A stretch of DNA of 64,000 nt from DASRDB01 sp035652815. Its GTDB lineage: Bacteria > Chloroflexota > Ktedonobacteria > Ktedonobacterales > Ktedonobacteraceae. Shown here one piece after another: positions 60,480 through 64,000 of the stretch (position 1 is its first letter; the number at the start of each line of letters is the position of its first letter). The DNA lies in the NCBI GenBank assembly GCA_035652815.1, contig DASRDB010000001.1, positions 124,001 through 188,000 of the forward strand. Reading direction: 5' to 3'. The notes under the pieces are model-generated. The model had not been told where the DNA came from, searched no databases, and saw only the letters and a list, made by a program, of their open reading frames with translations. Position numbers and translations under genes: made by a program.

Positions 60480-60746
60480 ATGTTGACAGCGATCATATGG
60501 TGGCTGATTGTAGGCTTGATTGCCGGTTTCCTGGCTAGCGTCGTGATGCGCGGCGGCGGTTATGGTATCGTCGGCGACATCATCGCGGGTCTGATCGGCG
60601 CGTTCGTTGGCGGCTGGCTGTTCAGTCTGCTTGGTGTAAGCGCAGGTGGCGGTCTGCTGGGCACCATTATCGTGGCCTTCATTGGCGCGTGTATCGTGAT
60701 TGCCCTGCTGCGCGCAGTCAGCGGCGGCTATCGGCGCAGGATATAA
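60480..60746 (+). CDS. GlsB/YeaQ/YmgE-family membrane protein
   Basis: 88 residues with three membrane spans and the glycine-rich pattern VGLIAGFLASVVMRGGGYGIVGDI, split by GLIGAFVGGW. These transglycosylase-associated-protein-like membrane proteins respond to stress in many bacteria but have no known activity. GGAGG lies about 11 nt before the ATG. A second member follows at 60903. Confidence 0.85.
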   Translation: MLTAIIWWLIVGLIAGFLASVVMRGGGYGIVGDIIAGLIGAFVGGWLFSLLGVSAGGGLLGTIIVAFIGACIVIALLRAVSGGYRRRI

Positions 60747-60777
60747 AGGCAATTGCCTGAAAACGCCGGTATAGCGT

Positions 60778-60808
60778 GGAGCGGCTCGTTTGAGCCGCTC
60801 CCTTTTTT
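60778..60808 (+). terminator. intrinsic terminator
   Basis: GGAGCGGCTC-GTTT-GAGCCGCTCC followed by seven T; ends the first YeaQ-type gene. Confidence 0.9.
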
Positions 60809-60902
60809 TGTCTTCTATTTTTCCAACTAAATTGCCCCTGGAACGTAGATAGAATGCATAAGCTTATTGAAAAACTCTGCTATATAAAAGGAGTTACAAT
60901 CT

Positions 60903-61196
60903 ATGTTTCTCGCATCCATTCCTGGCATCACCTTTAATCTTGATCTGTTAAGCTGGATTATCGTGGGAGCCATCGCGGGCTTCTTCGCCTCAAGGTTTGT
61001 GCGTGGAAAAGGCTATGGCTGTCTTGGCAATACTGTCGTAGGCATGATTGGAGCCATCATCGGCGGCTACCTGGCAAGCTTCCTGAGCATTCAGGGCAAT
61101 TTCCATTTCTGGGGCAGCCTCTTCATCTCATTTATTGGCGCGTGTATTCTGGTGGCGGTGTTGCAATTGTTTACGGGGGGATTTGATAGGTCGTAG
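60903..61196 (+). CDS. second GlsB/YeaQ/YmgE-family membrane protein
   Basis: 97 residues with the same three-span layout as the gene before (GAIAGFFASRFVRGKGYGCL, IGAIIGGYLASF). Despite the shared family, sequences differ clearly, and a terminator separates the genes, so each should have its own promoter. AAAAGGAG precedes the ATG. Confidence 0.85.
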   Translation: MFLASIPGITFNLDLLSWIIVGAIAGFFASRFVRGKGYGCLGNTVVGMIGAIIGGYLASFLSIQGNFHFWGSLFISFIGACILVAVLQLFTGGFDRS

Positions 61197-61229
61197 AAAT
61201 CATCGCCATTGAGGCGATATCAATCAATT

Positions 61230-61280
61230 TCTCCTGGGACCTCAGCTACAGATGCAACGGATAGCTGAGCTTCCAGGAGA
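61230..61280 (+). terminator. two-stem hairpin after the second YeaQ-type gene
   Basis: Outer TCTCCTGG/CCAGGAGA and inner CTCAGCTA/TAGCTGAG stems, then a T-rich stretch. Likely terminator. Confidence 0.6.
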
Positions 61281-61307
61281 TCATTGTTTCGTTTGTAATA
61301 CCAACGC

Positions 61308-61976
61308 TTACGTTATAGCTCCACTTGATACCGCTACCTCCGGCTTCATCTCCACTTGATAGGATTTACGCCATACCAGTTCGATCCACAACGCAGCAAT
61401 TAAGAAACACGCACTACCTAAAGGCCCGAAGGGAAGAGCATGGGAATAGGTAGAGAGAAGCGTTCCCAATAAGATAATAAGAGGCAAGCGCGGCACTCCA
61501 ACGCTGTACAACGCCCAGGCGGCTGAGCAAACGGCGACGATTCCCGCTCCAAAGAGAATGTAGTACGAAACAAAAATGGCGGGATTGGCGAAAAGCTGAT
61601 GCAGGGCCTGCTGTATTACTGATTGCTGTGCTACTGGAAGCGTATTGGCATTACTGACAAGAATGCCGCTATTGAGACCTACGGCGGTATCGTAACCTAC
61701 CTCGAACGCGACAAAAATAACCGTAGCGCAGCGGCTAATGGTTGCAGCAAGGCTCTGTATACCCTGAAGCAAAAGAAACATGGAGTATCCCATCAGCGCA
61801 AAAAGAGGAATAAGCAATACATGAAGGACAATCCACCACCCTACAATTGGGGTCAGCATTCTGATAGTATTCATATGATCGAGCAGGGGATGTCCAAGCT
61901 CCAATATGATGAGTACCACTGGTGTGCCAAATAGAACGACGCGACGCAATATATCCCGACGGATGGTTGTTTCCAT
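61308..61976 (-). CDS. polytopic membrane protein of unknown function
   Basis: 222 residues with about six membrane spans (for example VVLFGTPVVLIILELGH, WWIVLHVLLIPLFALMGYSM). No family motif recognised. The ATG at 61976 has GGGGG 5-6 nt upstream; the longer frame adds ten residues. Low GC. It follows the tandem small membrane peptides on the same strand, but a hairpin lies between. Confidence 0.7.
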   Translation of the reverse strand: METTIRRDILRRVVLFGTPVVLIILELGHPLLDHMNTIRMLTPIVGWWIVLHVLLIPLFALMGYSMFLLLQGIQSLAATISRCATVIFVAFEVGYDTAVGLNSGILVSNANTLPVAQQSVIQQALHQLFANPAIFVSYYILFGAGIVAVCSAAWALYSVGVPRLPLIILLGTLLSTYSHALPFGPLGSACFLIAALWIELVWRKSYQVEMKPEVAVSSGAIT

Positions 61977-62008
61977 ATTTTCCCCCGCCCTGGTTTGAAA
62001 ACACAAGG

Positions 62009-62040
62009 AGGTGAGTAGTATGCAATCCCACTACTCACCT
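62009..62040 (-). terminator. hairpin between small peptide genes and the membrane protein gene
   Basis: AGGTGAGTAGT / ACTACTCACCT with a 10-base loop; on the minus strand it is followed by CCTTGTGTTTT. Probably ends the small-peptide unit. Confidence 0.6.
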
Positions 62041-62059
62041 TGCGCAGAATGTACTAATA

Positions 62060-62218
62060 CTAACAACCTACTCCCCTACTTCCAAAAGGATCATCAGCAA
62101 GAACATGGAGATAATTTACTCCAGTAACATGCTGCCAATACAGAGCCGCAACTACAATTAACAGCATAACGAGAAGCAATACCGCTAAGCCTATCCAGGT
62201 CTGTCTAGTTGTGACCAT
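62060..62218 (-). CDS. 52-residue single-span membrane peptide (second of a tandem pair)
   Basis: Starts MVTTRQTWIG, has one membrane span (VLLLVMLLIVVAALYW) and continues QHVTGVNY to a C-terminal GVGC. AAGGGAG lies 8 nt before the ATG. It is 30/52 identical by my count to the peptide encoded just upstream and exactly the same length, so both are real genes under selection. The conserved YWQH after the span and the terminal Gly-x-Gly-Cys are notable. Function unknown. Confidence 0.75.
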   Translation of the reverse strand: MVTTRQTWIGLAVLLLVMLLIVVAALYWQHVTGVNYLHVLADDPFGSRGVGC

Positions 62219-62250
62219 TTGCGAACTCCCTTTTTCTGTTCAGCTAAACC

Positions 62251-62409
62251 CTAGCATCCCTGCCCTATACCAGGATAAGGATCTACTCCCAGGAGGTGGG
62301 AAAAGCTCGCGCCAGTAATATGCTGCCAATACACTGCGGCTACAACGATGAGAAGCGCTACGAGGAAGAGGATTACAAAGCCAATCCAGATCTGTTTAGC
62401 TGTAACCAT
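62251..62409 (-). CDS. 52-residue single-span membrane peptide (first of a tandem pair)
   Basis: Starts MVTAKQIWIG, one span (ILFLVALLIVVAAVYW), then QHITGASFSHLLGVDPY and a C-terminal GIGQGC. A longer frame to 62454 exists, but alignment with the sister peptide places the start at 62409. Ribosome binding site is weak (AAGAGAAG). The sister gene begins 32 bp downstream, so the pair is one unit. Possible roles: regulatory peptide, toxin-like peptide, or subunit of a membrane complex; none is shown. Confidence 0.75.
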   Translation of the reverse strand: MVTAKQIWIGFVILFLVALLIVVAAVYWQHITGASFSHLLGVDPYPGIGQGC

Positions 62410-62604
62410 TGGAAGCTTCTCTTTCTCTCCGCATCCATTACGGAGTTTGAGCAACTTTTACTATAGCTCCACAGTAAGAATAAAACATACATGAGCTTAT
62501 GTCAATGTAAAAGTTGCATATCTTTGCACAGGATACAGTTCTTTTTTGCAGGTGGAGGATGGAGACCCCTGACAGGGGCCATTCCTCCCTCCTCGATAAG
62601 TTGC

Positions 62605-64000
62605 TTACTTATTCACAACCACATCGATCTCGGTGACTTCGATCTCTACCTGCACCTCGTCTTCGTCGTCATGATCTCCGGCAACGCAGGTCTGGACTAC
62701 TTTGTAGGCGCGGCCATCAATACTTCCGCTCATTGCACCTGGCTGTGTTACGACACCGGGTAATCCTGGGTCCATATTGCTCCATATTATAGGCGTAGTA
62801 GCAGAACCAAGAAGGTACTGATGCACGCTGGTTGTCGGCTTCAATTCAAGAACACGCGCAGCAAGAGCGGTAATGATGGGCGTAGCAAACGAAGTCCCAA
62901 TCCAGTAGGCCCAGGCAGAATCGTCAGGAGCATCGTAATACTCAGCCGGTGGATCAGACGAGAGTGGCGGATATTCGACGGAGCTGTAGATTCCTCTCAC
63001 GGCATCCAACGGTGTTGTCGTAATGATAGGATGCGTGCTGGGTGGATTTGGGGGGCTAACTTTGGGAACTTCCCCTCCCCAGGTTGCTATCCCACGTAAA
63101 CCAGAATAGCAACTATACGAGGTAACATTTCCATCTTTGTCAATCGCACCGACAGGAATAACACCGTCTATCCCGTCATGGCCGGAACCAAAAGCAGCAG
63201 GATACAGAGCCGCCGGGCGATATGGTCCCATCGGATCACGCTGATCACCCTCGTTGCCTGCTGAAGCCACAATAATGGCTCCTTGATCAATGAGGCTTTT
63301 CACAACATAGTACAGGCCATCATGCACAATATTGAAACCGCCAGCTAACAATGAGTCGATTTTCTTTGTACTCTGGATTTCATCGTCCGTAGGAATAACC
63401 AGACTCAGATTAATCACCACTGACTTCTGGTACAAATCACCCACCTGGCCTGTATCCGGGTTCGTCGATAACATACGGTTGTAAATTTTTGAGAGCGCCG
63501 CCGACAGTATGTTCAAATCCCCAACACACATTTCATCGAGAACGCGAATACATTCGATGGGTGCATCAGGAGCGAGATCATGTATAATCCCGGCGATGAA
63601 CAAGCCATGATCTGGTATACGGATAGGGTAATGTCGCCCGTAAACATCTTTTCCAACAGAGGCGAATTGTAAAGCAGGCTCTTCAACATCTTCTTGCACA
63701 CCGGATAACAGGGTGTAATCGAATTGTGCATGCTTAAAAACTCGCCTCAACAGTAAATTGTCATCACCAGCATCCCTTGCCGCCCGCGCAATGACACCAT
63801 GCTCAGGAAACGCATCGAGAATAAAGGTGGTAACGCCCTTGCCAGTCTTATCCTCTAGCTGCTTATTGAGATTGGGCAATTCAAGGTGCCAGTTAGAACA
63901 TGATTCCCTCACAGGTATGGGAGGTGTCAGCGGACAGCCTTGTGGTATACCTCCTGTTGCTCCAGAAAGCCAGATTGGTGCCGAGAATACAAGAGGAACA
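62605..64000 (-). CDS. S8-family (subtilisin-like) serine peptidase, 5' end beyond the window
   Basis: At least 464 residues visible. Catalytic Asp in FILDAFPEHG, His in PDHGLFIAGI, oxyanion Asn in ASAGNEGDQ and Ser in GTSFATPIITA are all present, so it should be an active subtilase. A GTG at 63912 could be read as a start, but the frame continues open to the right edge without a stop (for example PIWLSGATGGIPQGCPLT), so the gene is probably cut by the window and its signal region is missing. The C-terminus is very acidic (DHDDEDEVQVEIEVTEIDVV). Upstream of the small membrane peptides on neither shared promoter evidence. Confidence 0.85.
   Translation of the reverse strand, partial: VPLVFSAPIWLSGATGGIPQGCPLTPPIPVRESCSNWHLELPNLNKQLEDKTGKGVTTFILDAFPEHGVIARAARDAGDDNLLLRRVFKHAQFDYTLLSGVQEDVEEPALQFASVGKDVYGRHYPIRIPDHGLFIAGIIHDLAPDAPIECIRVLDEMCVGDLNILSAALSKIYNRMLSTNPDTGQVGDLYQKSVVINLSLVIPTDDEIQSTKKIDSLLAGGFNIVHDGLYYVVKSLIDQGAIIVASAGNEGDQRDPMGPYRPAALYPAAFGSGHDGIDGVIPVGAIDKDGNVTSYSCYSGLRGIATWGGEVPKVSPPNPPSTHPIITTTPLDAVRGIYSSVEYPPLSSDPPAEYYDAPDDSAWAYWIGTSFATPIITALAARVLELKPTTSVHQYLLGSATTPIIWSNMDPGLPGVVTQPGAMSGSIDGRAYKVVQTCVAGDHDDEDEVQVEIEVTEIDVVVNK

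Overview
The window looks like chromosomal DNA of a Ktedonobacteria-type member of the Chloroflexota. This is inferred from gene content, not from a marker gene. Supporting points are XRE-plus-TPR regulators, a DUF4012 protein, zinc-ribbon DUF4352 and bacterial-PH-like proteins, a T-box leader on a dimeric glycyl-tRNA synthetase, a FliA/WhiG sigma factor without flagellar genes, myo-inositol-phosphate synthase, and many long palindromic intergenic repeats. There is no phage, plasmid, CRISPR or transposase gene.

Layout. 0-6 kb: a SAM methyltransferase facing an XRE/TPR regulator, two small coupled genes of unknown function, and a Ski2/HelY-like helicase. 6-13 kb: a PLP threonine/serine dehydratase divergent from a DinB-fold protein, an acyl-CoA ligase bracketed by two long palindromes, a zinc-ribbon protein with a His tail, and a two-gene operon of MBL-fold lactonase plus Fe-alcohol dehydrogenase that resembles the Agrobacterium blcC-blcB pair. 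13-15 kb: promoter, T-box riboswitch and glycyl-tRNA synthetase. 15-30 kb: a secreted HEVAE-motif protein, a GH13 amylase, an ABC exporter with a DesK/DesR-type two-component system, two alpha/beta hydrolases tail to tail, a DUF4012 protein and a secreted two-repeat protein. 30-40 kb: PPK2, a Y-family polymerase homologue lacking catalytic acids, a stand-alone four-repeat Clp_N protein, a VOC protein, a tightly coupled operon (class I aldolase, FGGY kinase, AraM/G1P-dehydrogenase-like protein), and a protein combining a possible degenerate GGDEF fold with a MshEN domain.

40-48.5 kb is a metabolic island: sugar-nucleotide epimerase, GmhA-like isomerase, HddA-like heptose-phosphate kinase, sulfate adenylyltransferase, APS kinase, a type I phosphodiesterase/alkaline phosphatase-like protein and inositol-phosphate synthase. 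Together they would supply activated heptose, PAPS and inositol phosphate, which suggests cell-surface glycan or lipid modification. 48.5-50 kb: a sigma-28/FlgM-like/CsrA operon. 50.5-50.8 kb: two tRNA-Ser genes. 51-64 kb: an anti-sigma factor, a Thr/Pro-rich membrane protein, a bacterial-PH-like protein, a SecD-like lipoprotein, MsrB, GNAT, a TgpA-like transglutaminase, an MFS transporter, two YeaQ/GlsB-type proteins, a tandem pair of 52-residue membrane peptides, and a subtilase whose start lies beyond the right edge.

Four families of palindromic repeats (called A, B, C and D here) fill most intergenic gaps. Families B and C share the same 8-bp termini (GTAGGGAC/GTCCCTAC) but have different interiors, which suggests one mobilising activity. 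Several starts were moved from the longest open frame to a start with a better ribosome binding site; this is stated in the entries.
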